A model generated the notes under the pieces. That model saw only the letters and a program-made list of their open reading frames with translations, did not search any database and had not been told where the DNA came from. A stretch of 64,000 bases of DNA from Cytophagaceae bacterium (GTDB taxonomy: Bacteria > Bacteroidota > Bacteroidia > Flavobacteriales > Flavobacteriaceae): positions 1 to 64,000 of the forward strand of contig PALD01000037.1 in the NCBI GenBank assembly GCA_002710685.1, read 5' to 3'. Positions 35,132-43,989 of this stretch are shown here, piece after piece. Numbering within the stretch: position 1 is the stretch's first letter; each line of letters opens with the position of its first letter. The position numbers were made by a program, and so were the translations under genes.

Positions 35132-35724
35132 TCGCCATAAAGCACGTTCTCAAAACTTACTGTAACGCCTATACTTACTTCTCGGTTCAATTGGTCATTG
35201 AACACCCAGGTCACAAAATAAAAATCTCCACTTATGTAATAGGCATTATGGTCAGTAATGTTTACATACCCACCCTGTCGCACCGTGCCAGTGCCCAAAT
35301 AGGCAGACGGGGTATAACCTTCCCCGCCCTGGATGAGTATGCCGTTGTTGATGCCCTCGACCCAAAACTCGGGGTACACCGTTGTTGAGTACACATCACC
35401 CCTCATTTTTAATGAGGCCGAAGGGTTATAAAGCAAAGGGTAATTTCCCACACCGGTTATATCAAGGTCCTTCATCACCACCCATTCAATCCCATTTTCC
35501 AGACTGTTATCAGCAAAACGGATTGAGCCCTCGTTCCAGTAAGCAGTATTGAATTCATAATATGGTTCAGAAAAGGTTCCCGTTGAACCTACATAGGTCC
35601 ACTTAATGGAAAGGGGTAACTCAACAAATTCTTCTTCTTCTTCCTCAAGATCATCCTCAAGAAAATCACAGGAGTTAAAAACAAGGAGCATGGCGCACAA
35701 AGCAAGTAGGTAGGTTTTTTTCAT
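35128..35724 (-). CDS. Putative lipoprotein, unknown function
   Basis: A 198-residue protein starting at the ATG at 35724, with a lipoprotein signal (MKKTYLLALCAMLLVFNSC, modified Cys19) and a very acidic linker (DDLEEEEEEF). The mature part is beta-rich with aromatic motifs (YYEFNTAYWNEGSIRF, YYISGDFYFVTWVF) suggesting a surface or periplasmic beta-sandwich. A longer reading from a TTG at 35778 would extend past the lipobox and is rejected. No family was recognised. It is convergent with hemB. Confidence 0.75.
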   Translation of the reverse strand: MKKTYLLALCAMLLVFNSCDFLEDDLEEEEEEFVELPLSIKWTYVGSTGTFSEPYYEFNTAYWNEGSIRFADNSLENGIEWVVMKDLDITGVGNYPLLYNPSASLKMRGDVYSTTVYPEFWVEGINNGILIQGGEGYTPSAYLGTGTVRQGGYVNITDHNAYYISGDFYFVTWVFNDQLNREVSIGVTVSFENVLYGD

Positions 35725-35800
35725 GATGAAGACTTTTAATATTGTGGTAAAAATCTTCTCAAAATGTATCCTCAACAATACCCACTACTGGGTATTTTAC

Positions 35801-35820
35801 TATTTGGCTTTAGCCAAATA
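35801..35820. repeat. Short dispersed palindrome
   Basis: TATTTGGC-TTTA-GCCAAATA, perfect 8-bp arms, in the gap between two minus-strand genes. Confidence 0.7.
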
Positions 35821-35834
35821 AAATTGAAGCAGCC

Positions 35835-37031
35835 CTATTTTTCAAATCCCTTAATTGCTAATTTAGGGCTCCAGTTCAAGCCCAAGAGGGTCATGAGATT
35901 GTTTTCTTGTGGAAAATCCTTGCCAAAACCCGTGGTAAGGCTCATCTGTGGTGAAAGCTGGTAGGTCACATTGCCCACTGAACGGTACATCTCAAGGCTT
36001 CCCTGCCTGTGTATGTACTCATAAGAAAACTGAAACTTCCTGAGTTCAAAAGAAACCTTGCCACCGTAATCCCAAAACGTTTTGGTGGTGTACCCACCAT
36101 CATCGAGAACCAAGAATCCATCATTGATGTATTTCCCTATGGCCAAAAGGTGAAAATAGCCCCCATGGGGCAAATCTAGGGCTAGGTCAGCGGTAACCCA
36201 GCCACCTAAGCGGTTTGCCGTCTGGGCATCGATGCTGTTTTCCTTGAACAAAAGACTGTATGCAATTGCACCATCCATCCTAAAAATGGGCTTTATCGTC
36301 TGTGGATTATAGTAAAAAGCCTCCATCGCGGCACAGGCGGAGGAGAAATAATAATCCACCAAGTACTCCGCATTGAACCTATCGGTATATTGCGGGTTTC
36401 TTTCTAAAAAGCTTTTGGCCGCAGCCAGATATTCCTGCTTTTTCTCATCCTTGTGGGCGCATATATTTTCATCCACCTTCATGATGTCAAGCCTCACGAA
36501 AAATTCTATAAAAGCATTAAGGGCCTCATCTTCCATGTCACTTTCAATGGCAGAGAGCACATCCACGACCTGGGCGGTCCTTTTCTTTCCGTAAACTTCT
36601 ATAAATGTGGTCCTTGCCCCCAGGGAGACCGTTCTTTTTTCATCTGGGAATCCATCAAACTGCTTAGCAAGATATCCAGCCGAAAAAGTGAGGTTGCGGT
36701 AAAGGGCCTTGAAGGGGTTGATGGAAAGGCCATCTCCCTTTACCCTGATGCCGCGATAGTCTCTATATGATGTATCGTTGTTGCCCACTACCCAGTAAGG
36801 GCTCAGTTCTAATGCCACATTGCTGTTAGAGAACCCACTGGAGAGGTAAAGCGCTAGACTCCTGAAGTTGTATGGGGTGTTTATGTAGGACGGTGTCTCG
36901 TCGAGCAATAATAAGGCAGGATTTGAGACACTCTCAAAATCAAAATCATTGATGGATGGTTTTTTTGTTTCCTCTTGCGCAACGATAAAAAGCGTGAAGA
37001 AAAGGGCAGGAAGTATGAAGTATTTGTTCAT
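35835..37031 (-). CDS. Secreted beta-rich protein, possibly outer membrane
   Basis: A 398-residue protein with a signal peptide (MNKYFILPALFFTLFIVA). The mature part has alternating aromatic beta strands (LALYLSSGFSNSN, LTFSAGYLAKQF, FSYEYIHRQGSLEMY) and a C-terminal strand ending in an aromatic-rich region, as in small outer-membrane barrels. No named family is recognised. Its gene overlaps the 145-residue gene upstream by ATGA, so the two are a translationally coupled pair. Confidence 0.65.
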   Translation of the reverse strand: MNKYFILPALFFTLFIVAQEETKKPSINDFDFESVSNPALLLLDETPSYINTPYNFRSLALYLSSGFSNSNVALELSPYWVVGNNDTSYRDYRGIRVKGDGLSINPFKALYRNLTFSAGYLAKQFDGFPDEKRTVSLGARTTFIEVYGKKRTAQVVDVLSAIESDMEDEALNAFIEFFVRLDIMKVDENICAHKDEKKQEYLAAAKSFLERNPQYTDRFNAEYLVDYYFSSACAAMEAFYYNPQTIKPIFRMDGAIAYSLLFKENSIDAQTANRLGGWVTADLALDLPHGGYFHLLAIGKYINDGFLVLDDGGYTTKTFWDYGGKVSFELRKFQFSYEYIHRQGSLEMYRSVGNVTYQLSPQMSLTTGFGKDFPQENNLMTLLGLNWSPKLAIKGFEK

Positions 37032-37465
37032 GTGTTCTGGTCATTTTCTTCAACAATCCCGGGGTGGTCAATGACCAACTCTATTTTTTTGGTCACCCTG
37101 AACACATTGCTACCCCCATCTTTATATTCATGTGAAAAAGATGTATGGTCCGTGATAAAGTTTTTGGCCATCCCCTCTTCACTAAAAGCATAAAATACTT
37201 TTGTACCCTTGATAATTTCCATTTTATTGGGCATCTGGGCAGAGTCTAGTGCAAAGTGGGTCACTGCCTCAAAAACATTGTGGGCATATAGGTTACCCTT
37301 TTCAATCCATGTGGAATCATTGACGTTCTCAAGTTCAATGAAATCAAATGGGTCTGACTTACTTTTTAGGGAAAAAACCACACTGCCCATCTTTACGGCC
37401 AGCGATTCGCAGGTAACTTCCACTTTGACCAGGTTGGTATCTTGCCGGGTATTATATGTTTCCAT
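37028..37465 (-). CDS. Unknown protein paired with the outer-membrane-type gene
   Basis: A 145-residue protein without a signal peptide or membrane segment. Motifs: LVKVEVTCESLAVKMGSVVF near the start and VFRVTKKIELVI near the end. It overlaps the following 398-residue gene by 4 bp, which implies joint expression. Absence of a signal peptide next to a secreted partner is unusual; either it acts in the cytosol or its start is elsewhere. No family was recognised. Confidence 0.55.
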   Translation of the reverse strand: METYNTRQDTNLVKVEVTCESLAVKMGSVVFSLKSKSDPFDFIELENVNDSTWIEKGNLYAHNVFEAVTHFALDSAQMPNKMEIIKGTKVFYAFSEEGMAKNFITDHTSFSHEYKDGGSNVFRVTKKIELVIDHPGIVEENDQNT

Positions 37466-37719
37466 ATACGTAGAGTTAAAGCTTTAATTAAAACCAAAAA
37501 CTTGTATAACAAAAAAGGGGGCAAAAATTTAGGGGGGTATGCGCTTACCTAGTGCTGCATTTTAGCTTAAATGTAAAGTTTTTAATTGAATAAATCTTGA
37601 TTCGCATTTTTTAGTATACCGTTGCCAACTCCCAATCTTTCTTAATATTTCTCCAAGCTTTATTTAAGGCTACCGTCAAATCACTCAATTATATTACCTT
37701 TAACTAAAACTATACATCC

Positions 37720-38868
37720 ATGGCCTTACTCATCGCTTTTGCGCTGATTTCTATATTCTTTTCCTTTTTATGCTCTATCCTAGAAGCCGTGCTTTTGAGT
37801 TTGACACCCTCCTTTTTGCGTATCAAGACTAAAGAAGGTAAACATTATGCCCATACACTGGCAAATTTTAAAAAAGATATAGACAGGCCCCTTATCGCCA
37901 TCCTTACGCTCAATACCGTGGCCCATACCGTGGGTGCCATCCTGGTGGGCAATCAAGCAGGTAAAATGGCCGTTGAGGGCGGCTGGGACATAAGCTTCTT
38001 TGGAATTGATTTTGTAGGGCTCATATCGGCGGTGATGACACTTTTGATCCTCGTGCTTTCTGAAATCATCCCCAAGACCATAGGCGCGACCTACTGGCAA
38101 TCACTGGGCAATTTTACCGCAAAGACGCTGGGCATCATCATCTTCTTCTTGAAGTATACGGGCATTCTCTGGCTCATGACCTTGATTACAAAAGCCGTGG
38201 GCAAATCTGCCCACGTGAATACGATGAGCAGGGAAGAGTTCATAGCCCTCACAGATGCAGCCGAAAAAGAAGGCGCAATAGAAGAAGACGAGACCACCGT
38301 GATACGCAACATGCTCATATTTAAGTCTGTACAGGCAAAGGATGTCATGACGCCTTTTCCCGTGGTCACCATGGAAGAAGAGGGAACAACGCTCAAGGAA
38401 TTCCACAAAAAATACAAGCACCTTAAATTTTCACGGGTTCCCATTTATAAAGAGAAGACCCATAATATCACTGGCTTTATCCTTAAGGATGACGTGCTCG
38501 AGGAAATCGTGGATGAGCATGGCGAGAAGGCACTTTCTGAACTTCGCCGTGAAATACGCGTAGTCAACGGCGACAAGCCCATTCCTGAGCTTTTTGAAAC
38601 GTTTATACAACTGCGCACGCACATCGCCCTGGTCGTGGATGAATTTGGCAATACCGTGGGCATAGTGACCATGGAGGATATCATCGAGACCCTGCTGGGG
38701 CTTGAGATCATGGACGAGAGCGACACCATAGAAGATATGCAGGTCCAGGCCCGCCGCAACTGGGAACGCCGCGCAAAACGTATGGGCATTGAACTGCAAA
38801 AGGACGGCAAGGACCTCAAAGACACACCCCAACCCTCCAAAGAAGAAACTCCTGATGAAAACAAATGA
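37720..38868 (+). CDS. CNNM/CBS-domain membrane protein (TlyC/CorC-like)
   Basis: A 382-residue protein: an N-terminal CNNM (DUF21) membrane domain of about four segments (residues 1-160, with ILSEIIPKTIGATY), then a CBS-domain pair (about 190-330, with AKDVMTPFPVVTMEEE and HIALVVDEFGNTVGIVTMEDI). It lacks the C-terminal CorC_HlyC domain of many relatives. CNNM proteins are linked to Mg2+ or Co2+ export. The 3' end overlaps the ogt gene by 14 bp. Confidence 0.88.
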   Translation: MALLIAFALISIFFSFLCSILEAVLLSLTPSFLRIKTKEGKHYAHTLANFKKDIDRPLIAILTLNTVAHTVGAILVGNQAGKMAVEGGWDISFFGIDFVGLISAVMTLLILVLSEIIPKTIGATYWQSLGNFTAKTLGIIIFFLKYTGILWLMTLITKAVGKSAHVNTMSREEFIALTDAAEKEGAIEEDETTVIRNMLIFKSVQAKDVMTPFPVVTMEEEGTTLKEFHKKYKHLKFSRVPIYKEKTHNITGFILKDDVLEEIVDEHGEKALSELRREIRVVNGDKPIPELFETFIQLRTHIALVVDEFGNTVGIVTMEDIIETLLGLEIMDESDTIEDMQVQARRNWERRAKRMGIELQKDGKDLKDTPQPSKEETPDENK

Positions 38869-39337
38869 TAAAGCCATCATTGACTCCCCACTGGGTCAAA
38901 TCCTGCTGGAGGGTGATAAAGATGGACTGAGTATCGTAAAATTCCTGGAGGAAGAACACGAGATTACTCAAAAAATACCTCAAAGCCTGGCTTTCGCCGA
39001 AAGGCAACTTAAAGCATACTTTGCAGGCGAGCACAAGGATTTTGACCTCAGGCTAAATCCAGAAGGCACCGGTTTTCAACAGCGGGTATGGAAGAAATTG
39101 CAGGACATACCATCTGGCAAGACCACCACATACATGGAGATGGCAAAACAGCTGGGCGACCCAAAGGTGATACGTGCAGCGGCCAGTGCAAACGGCAAGA
39201 ACCCCATAGCCATCATCATCCCCTGTCACCGTGTGATAGGCAGTGATAACTCCCTCACGGGCTATGCCGGCGGTCTGTGGCGCAAAAAGTGGTTGCTGGA
39301 GCATGAACAGCCCGTGAAGCAAACCTCACTGTTCTAA
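38855..39337 (+). CDS. ogt: Methylated-DNA-[protein]-cysteine S-methyltransferase
   Basis: A 160-residue DNA repair protein that removes methyl groups from O6-methylguanine by transfer to its own cysteine in IPCHRVIG. The helix-turn-helix segment DIPSGKTTTYMEMAK and the KVIRAAASANGKNP stretch are intact. The ATG at 38855 is chosen; an upstream TTG at 38789 would add 22 residues of non-family sequence. It overlaps the CNNM gene by 14 bp. Confidence 0.93.
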   Translation: MKTNDKAIIDSPLGQILLEGDKDGLSIVKFLEEEHEITQKIPQSLAFAERQLKAYFAGEHKDFDLRLNPEGTGFQQRVWKKLQDIPSGKTTTYMEMAKQLGDPKVIRAAASANGKNPIAIIIPCHRVIGSDNSLTGYAGGLWRKKWLLEHEQPVKQTSLF

Positions 39338-39379
39338 ATTATTGATTTTTAATTATATTCGTTTACACGAAAGCTACTC

Positions 39380-40093
39380 ATGATTGCCAGGCTTAACCTA
39401 GAAAACATACTTTTTCTTGATATTGAGACCGTTCCGCAGGAGCGCTCGTTTGACATGCTCGACAAAGATTTTCAGGAACTTTATGCCGACAAAACAAGAT
39501 ATCAGCGCAAGGATGAATTCACACCGAGTGAATTTTATGAAAAGGCAGGAATCTGGGCAGAATTTGGCAAGATCATATGCATATCGGTGGGATATTTTAA
39601 ACTTACGGGAGACCTGCGGCAGTTCCGCACGACATCCTTTCACGGAAGTGAAGACATCATCCTCAAGGATTTTAAAAACCTGCTTGAAGCGCATTTTGGG
39701 CGTGCTCAGCACGTGCTTTGTGCACACAACGGCAAGGAGTTTGATTTTCCATATATTGCCCGCAGGATGATTGTAAATGGCATCAAACTGCCTTTTAAAC
39801 TGGATTTGTTCGGTAAAAAACCATGGGAGGTCCCACACCTCGACACACTGGAGCTTTGGAAATTTGGCGACTACAAGCATTATACCTCGCTTAAACTGCT
39901 CACCAAGATCCTGGGAATACCTTCTCCCAAGCAAGATATAGATGGTAGCCAGGTGCGCGATGTTTTTTATGAAGAAAACGATGTGGACCGCATCATAGAA
40001 TATTGTGAGCGAGATGTTGTGGCTGTTGCCCAGATTGTCTTGCGCCTGCGCAATGAAGAACTGTTGACCGAGGATGAAATCCTATCCGTCTAG
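39380..40093 (+). CDS. DEDD-family 3'-5' exonuclease (PolB-exonuclease-like)
   Basis: A 237-residue protein carrying the three exonuclease motifs of DnaQ-like enzymes: FLDIETVPQE (Exo I), CAHNGKEFDFPYI (Exo II) and YCERDVVAVAQI (Exo III). The layout matches stand-alone relatives of the PolB exonuclease domain, which act in DNA repair or proofreading, though the role here is not known. It is followed by a terminator. Confidence 0.88.
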   Translation: MIARLNLENILFLDIETVPQERSFDMLDKDFQELYADKTRYQRKDEFTPSEFYEKAGIWAEFGKIICISVGYFKLTGDLRQFRTTSFHGSEDIILKDFKNLLEAHFGRAQHVLCAHNGKEFDFPYIARRMIVNGIKLPFKLDLFGKKPWEVPHLDTLELWKFGDYKHYTSLKLLTKILGIPSPKQDIDGSQVRDVFYEENDVDRIIEYCERDVVAVAQIVLRLRNEELLTEDEILSV

Positions 40094-40100
40094 AACAATA

Positions 40101-40137
40101 AAGCCCGGAGCGTGATGCTCCGGGCTTTTGTTTTTTG
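40101..40137 (+). terminator. Rho-independent terminator
   Basis: AAGCCCGGAGC (40101-40111) pairs with GCTCCGGGCTT (40117-40127) around GTGAT and is followed by a T-rich run. It ends the exonuclease transcript. Confidence 0.85.
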
Positions 40138-40150
40138 GCTTTAAGCCAAA
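40134..40150. repeat. Short dispersed palindrome next to a stop codon
   Basis: TTTGGC-TTTAA-GCCAAA. The stop codon of the M4 protease gene (TTA at 40151-40153 on plus) follows immediately. Confidence 0.7.
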
Positions 40151-43100
40151 TTATTGCTTGATCAATTTTGAAACCTCCTTCATTCCTGAGCTTGAGTTGA
40201 CCTCAACGGTATAGACCCCCGTTTGCAGTTTTGACACATCAATAGCCTCTATAAATAGCTCGCTATCTAAGTTGTTGTAAAACTTGCTCATCACTAGGGA
40301 GCCTCTCAAATCGTAGATGGAAACCGACACGTTCACTGGCTCATCTTCAATATCAATAGCTAGGCTGATTGCCGCAAATCTATCCACGGGATTGGGGTAG
40401 ATGCTGAAATCGCCCTCAAAAAGTGGTTCATTCTCTGCAGAAGGTCCGGCAAAACCTGGGTTTGTATTTACCTCGGCAATGCTATTTGCATTAAAGCCGG
40501 CGCCAGAAATACCGTTGATCACGACCGCATCGATGTAGACGTGGTCACCATTAGCACTGGCATCGTTTTGAAACCTGAACCTAGCCCCGTTAGTAAGATT
40601 ATATTGGGCACTACTCAAGGTAATTGAAGCCGTGTAGAATGTATTGTTGTTAAAATGTGTTCCACGCGCATAGGCTGCAATGGTCTGCCAGCCAGAACCA
40701 TCATTGTAGCGTATCCAGAAATCTTCTCCATTTTCCATACTATATGCATACATCGAGAAATTGAGCTCCACGGTATCATACCCTGCCAGGTTGAGCGCAG
40801 GGCTTGTCATTGCAGATGCAGCACCACTATTATCCCTAAGCCTAATGGAATATGAACCCTCTGGAGAACGTGAGCCGCTGTAACGGGCAACGTCGCTACC
40901 GCCATCCTGCCAACCGTCCCAGCCGTTTTCAAAATAGCTGGCCAGTAAAATATCAGTTCCTCCACTACCACCACCGGTCGTGGTAACATCTATGCTTCCG
41001 CTTTGCGCGGAAGTATTACCGGCATCATCGCTGGCACTTACCGCAAAGGTATAGGTCGTGCCAGCTGTAAGGCCGGTGATATTTGCCGTTGTACCAGCCA
41101 CCGAACCTAGCAAGCTACCATCCATATACACATTATATCCGGTTACACCCACATTGTCTGATGCTGCATTCCAGGAAAGGTCCACAGTGGTATCGGCAAT
41201 ATTTGAAGCACTGAGTCCCGTGGGTAAACTAGGTGCCTGTGTATCTGCCACCGTGCCACCATCTGTCGTCACATTTAGCGTATTGCTCGCTGCAGAGCTG
41301 TTTCCAGCAGTGTCTTTTGCAATAACATAAAATGCATACGTGGTTTCTGAGGTAAGGCCATTTACCGTAGCGGTAGTTCCTGTAACAGTGCCTAGTAAAG
41401 CTCCATCTTGGTACACTTCATATTCCGTTACGCCCACATTGTCAGTAGATGCATTCCAGCTTAAATCAACCGAAGTTTCAGTAATGTTAGAAGCAGAAAG
41501 ATTTGCAGGGGCAGATGGAGCTTCCGTATCTGGACCATCGGCAATAATGTTTATCGTGTAATCTTCTACTTCGCCATATGTAAATGTTTCACAAGAGCTA
41601 GGGACGCCATTGTATTTCATGCTTACGCGCATTCTTGTGGCCCCAGCTATGGCAGACGATGGCACGGTAAAACTACCGCCTACAGAAGCAGCAGTTGTTG
41701 CGCTCCTGCTATACACAAGTTCACCAGCATCCCCAAAACTTCCATTTTGATCATAATCAATCCATACGGCATATCCTTCAGAATATACTGTTCCCGTCCA
41801 GGTGGGTGTGATGGTGACGGTGTTTGAGGAACCCTTGGCCAAATCAACGGATACATTTGTGAAATCTGAATAGAACTGTGCTCCCGATGTGTTATCAAGG
41901 CTACCCAGTTGTACCCTGCTGATATATTCATCATTAACATTATTACTTTGTGAAGAGCAATAATCTGTGCCACCCGTGCCACCACCACTATAGGCATTGC
42001 CCACATTAACGGCATACCAGGCGTTGGTCACGGTCTCTTCCTCCTGGCTACCAGCGCCATATAAATCAATGGCAGACTGTATTGCGGCACTACGTGCATT
42101 GGCATACGTTGAATTTGAAGACAAATATTGAGATTCCATCCTATAAGAAATATTTGCGGCCTTGGTTATCCCTATTCCGGTAACGGTATAATTGTCACCT
42201 ACATCATTAGAGCCAGAGCCGCCCATTACAGCAAGATAAAACCAGTGGTTCAACACTCCAGAATTGGTATGCACACCGCAGTAATCATTAAATCGCGTAG
42301 GACTTCCACAATTGGGATTTTGCCAATAGGTTCCTCCATAGGTATCAGGCTGACCTTGTGATTTAGGGTCGCTCATAGACCGCAGGGCGGCTGAGCCGCT
42401 TCTCCTGTCTATTTCATCTCCTATCAACCACACCTCAGGATCGGGAAATTCTGTACCATTGCCCTTTGCAAAGTGCTCCACGGCGGCTCCCCATATATCA
42501 GAAAATCCTTCATTGAGGCCGCCGGATTCTCTTTGATATGCCAAGTCTGCAGTATATGAGCATACCGCATGGCCTATTTCATGGGCGGCAACATCAATGG
42601 ATGTAAGGGCATCAAAGCTGCCGTTACCTTCCTGGCCATTGCTGGTACCGTCTCCATAAGACATTACCGAACCATTCCAGAAGGCATTGTCATAATTCAC
42701 ATCTACATGAACGTAACTGCGTATCTGTGCACCATTACCATCATAACTATCCCTATTATGCTTTTGAATCCAGTAATCATATGTTTTCATTGCTCCCCAG
42801 TGTGCATCAAGGGCTGCGTTATCCTTGTTGGCACTATGCTCTGCAGTTGTCCAGTTATTGTCATTATCAGTAAATTCATCATAATTGTTGATATATGGAT
42901 ACGTTGAACCAGGGGCCTGATTTTTTGCATCACGGGTATAGACTTTTCTACTAACATCATTAAGTGTATAGTTTCCACCGCTCAAGGTAGTCTCAATGGA
43001 TTGTGTGCCACTGTACCTCGTCTGAGCCGTTCCCGTCACAAATATCGCTTCCGCAGAATTTTTCCAGGCTTCATCAAGTTCAGCCTTGGTCCTCGCGGTT

Positions 43101-43795
43101 ACTTTGGGCGCACCCACGTGGCCAAACTCGGTAGCATGCTTGATGATGCTATTATAGAAAAGGGGCTTGCCGGTATTTGCATCCATGTACAGCTCACCCC
43201 TACTCAAGGGCTTTGTTGCAAAAATGTCATATTTGTAGGCAAGTTTAAGCTCTACTTCTTCTTCCCTATCGTAAACCGGAAGAACAACAAGTTCACCCTC
43301 GGGCTTCTTGTAATCTATCTCTTTTGATGCGCCTGGTGATTCCCACATGTATTTTGAGGCCCCTATGTGAGCAATTGCCATTTGAAAGGCTTGTGCCTTG
43401 TTTATTTTGGGATTTACATCCAGGTTTTCAACCTTATAAAATTCACCACTGATTGAGATAGGTGTTCCATTCTTGAGGTGCATGGTGGGTTTAGCAAACT
43501 CAACAGGAACGTTTTTATAGGTCTGTTGAAACACTTGGTGAGTAAAGCCCAATTTATCTGCCTTAGCATCTATGGGGTCAAACGTATTCTCATCATTGAG
43601 TTGAAGCTCTTTCTTAAAGATTGCAGCGGCACTATTCATGCTTTTTGAACGCTCCTGATCAAGCTTAATGATACCTACAGAACTGTTTTTCTTTTCTTCT
43701 TGGGGTTTAAGGGAGGGTTTATCTTGTGCATTTGCCGACAAGATGCCTGCTCCCAATGCCAACGCAAGAAAAAGCCTTTTGTAATTTTTCTGCAT
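40151..43795 (-). CDS. Secreted M4 metalloprotease with type IX secretion C-terminal domain
   Basis: A 1214-residue zinc protease. An N-terminal signal peptide (LALALGAGILSANA), a FTP/pro-region (about 60-200), an M4 catalytic domain with AAHEIGHAV (His405 region) and the third ligand in LNEGFSDIWG, a GEVED module (CETFTYGEVEDY, about 665-750), two fibronectin type III domains (about 755-945), a jelly-roll/MAM-like segment (about 950-1100) and a C-terminal sorting domain (FSIYPNPVDRF to the end, about 1130-1214) are visible. The last domain marks export through the Por (type IX) secretion system, expected in gliding Bacteroidota. It likely degrades extracellular protein. Full length; monocistronic. 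Confidence 0.93.
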   Translation of the reverse strand: MQKNYKRLFLALALGAGILSANAQDKPSLKPQEEKKNSSVGIIKLDQERSKSMNSAAAIFKKELQLNDENTFDPIDAKADKLGFTHQVFQQTYKNVPVEFAKPTMHLKNGTPISISGEFYKVENLDVNPKINKAQAFQMAIAHIGASKYMWESPGASKEIDYKKPEGELVVLPVYDREEEVELKLAYKYDIFATKPLSRGELYMDANTGKPLFYNSIIKHATEFGHVGAPKVTARTKAELDEAWKNSAEAIFVTGTAQTRYSGTQSIETTLSGGNYTLNDVSRKVYTRDAKNQAPGSTYPYINNYDEFTDNDNNWTTAEHSANKDNAALDAHWGAMKTYDYWIQKHNRDSYDGNGAQIRSYVHVDVNYDNAFWNGSVMSYGDGTSNGQEGNGSFDALTSIDVAAHEIGHAVCSYTADLAYQRESGGLNEGFSDIWGAAVEHFAKGNGTEFPDPEVWLIGDEIDRRSGSAALRSMSDPKSQGQPDTYGGTYWQNPNCGSPTRFNDYCGVHTNSGVLNHWFYLAVMGGSGSNDVGDNYTVTGIGITKAANISYRMESQYLSSNSTYANARSAAIQSAIDLYGAGSQEEETVTNAWYAVNVGNAYSGGGTGGTDYCSSQSNNVNDEYISRVQLGSLDNTSGAQFYSDFTNVSVDLAKGSSNTVTITPTWTGTVYSEGYAVWIDYDQNGSFGDAGELVYSRSATTAASVGGSFTVPSSAIAGATRMRVSMKYNGVPSSCETFTYGEVEDYTINIIADGPDTEAPSAPANLSASNITETSVDLSWNASTDNVGVTEYEVYQDGALLGTVTGTTATVNGLTSETTYAFYVIAKDTAGNSSAASNTLNVTTDGGTVADTQAPSLPTGLSASNIADTTVDLSWNAASDNVGVTGYNVYMDGSLLGSVAGTTANITGLTAGTTYTFAVSASDDAGNTSAQSGSIDVTTTGGGSGGTDILLASYFENGWDGWQDGGSDVARYSGSRSPEGSYSIRLRDNSGAASAMTSPALNLAGYDTVELNFSMYAYSMENGEDFWIRYNDGSGWQTIAAYARGTHFNNNTFYTASITLSSAQYNLTNGARFRFQNDASANGDHVYIDAVVINGISGAGFNANSIAEVNTNPGFAGPSAENEPLFEGDFSIYPNPVDRFAAISLAIDIEDEPVNVSVSIYDLRGSLVMSKFYNNLDSELFIEAIDVSKLQTGVYTVEVNSSSGMKEVSKLIKQ

Positions 43796-43989
43796 AAAAG
43801 TTGAATTTTAATGAGTTAAATTGATTTAGGATTAATGTATCTTCTGCAAATTGTGATTTTAAGTTAAAAACCGCTAATTAATAAATCGTTTAATCAAAAG
43901 AAGTTATCAACATTTTGGCTTTTTAAGTGTAGTTTATTTCTTACTTCAAAGAAAAATGCGCTACCAATATTCTTTTGTAATTTACCCTC

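Noticed and set aside
41058-41561. Direct repeats in the M4 protease gene
   Set aside because: They are the two fibronectin type III domains of the protein, diverged at DNA level, and not a separate repeat element.
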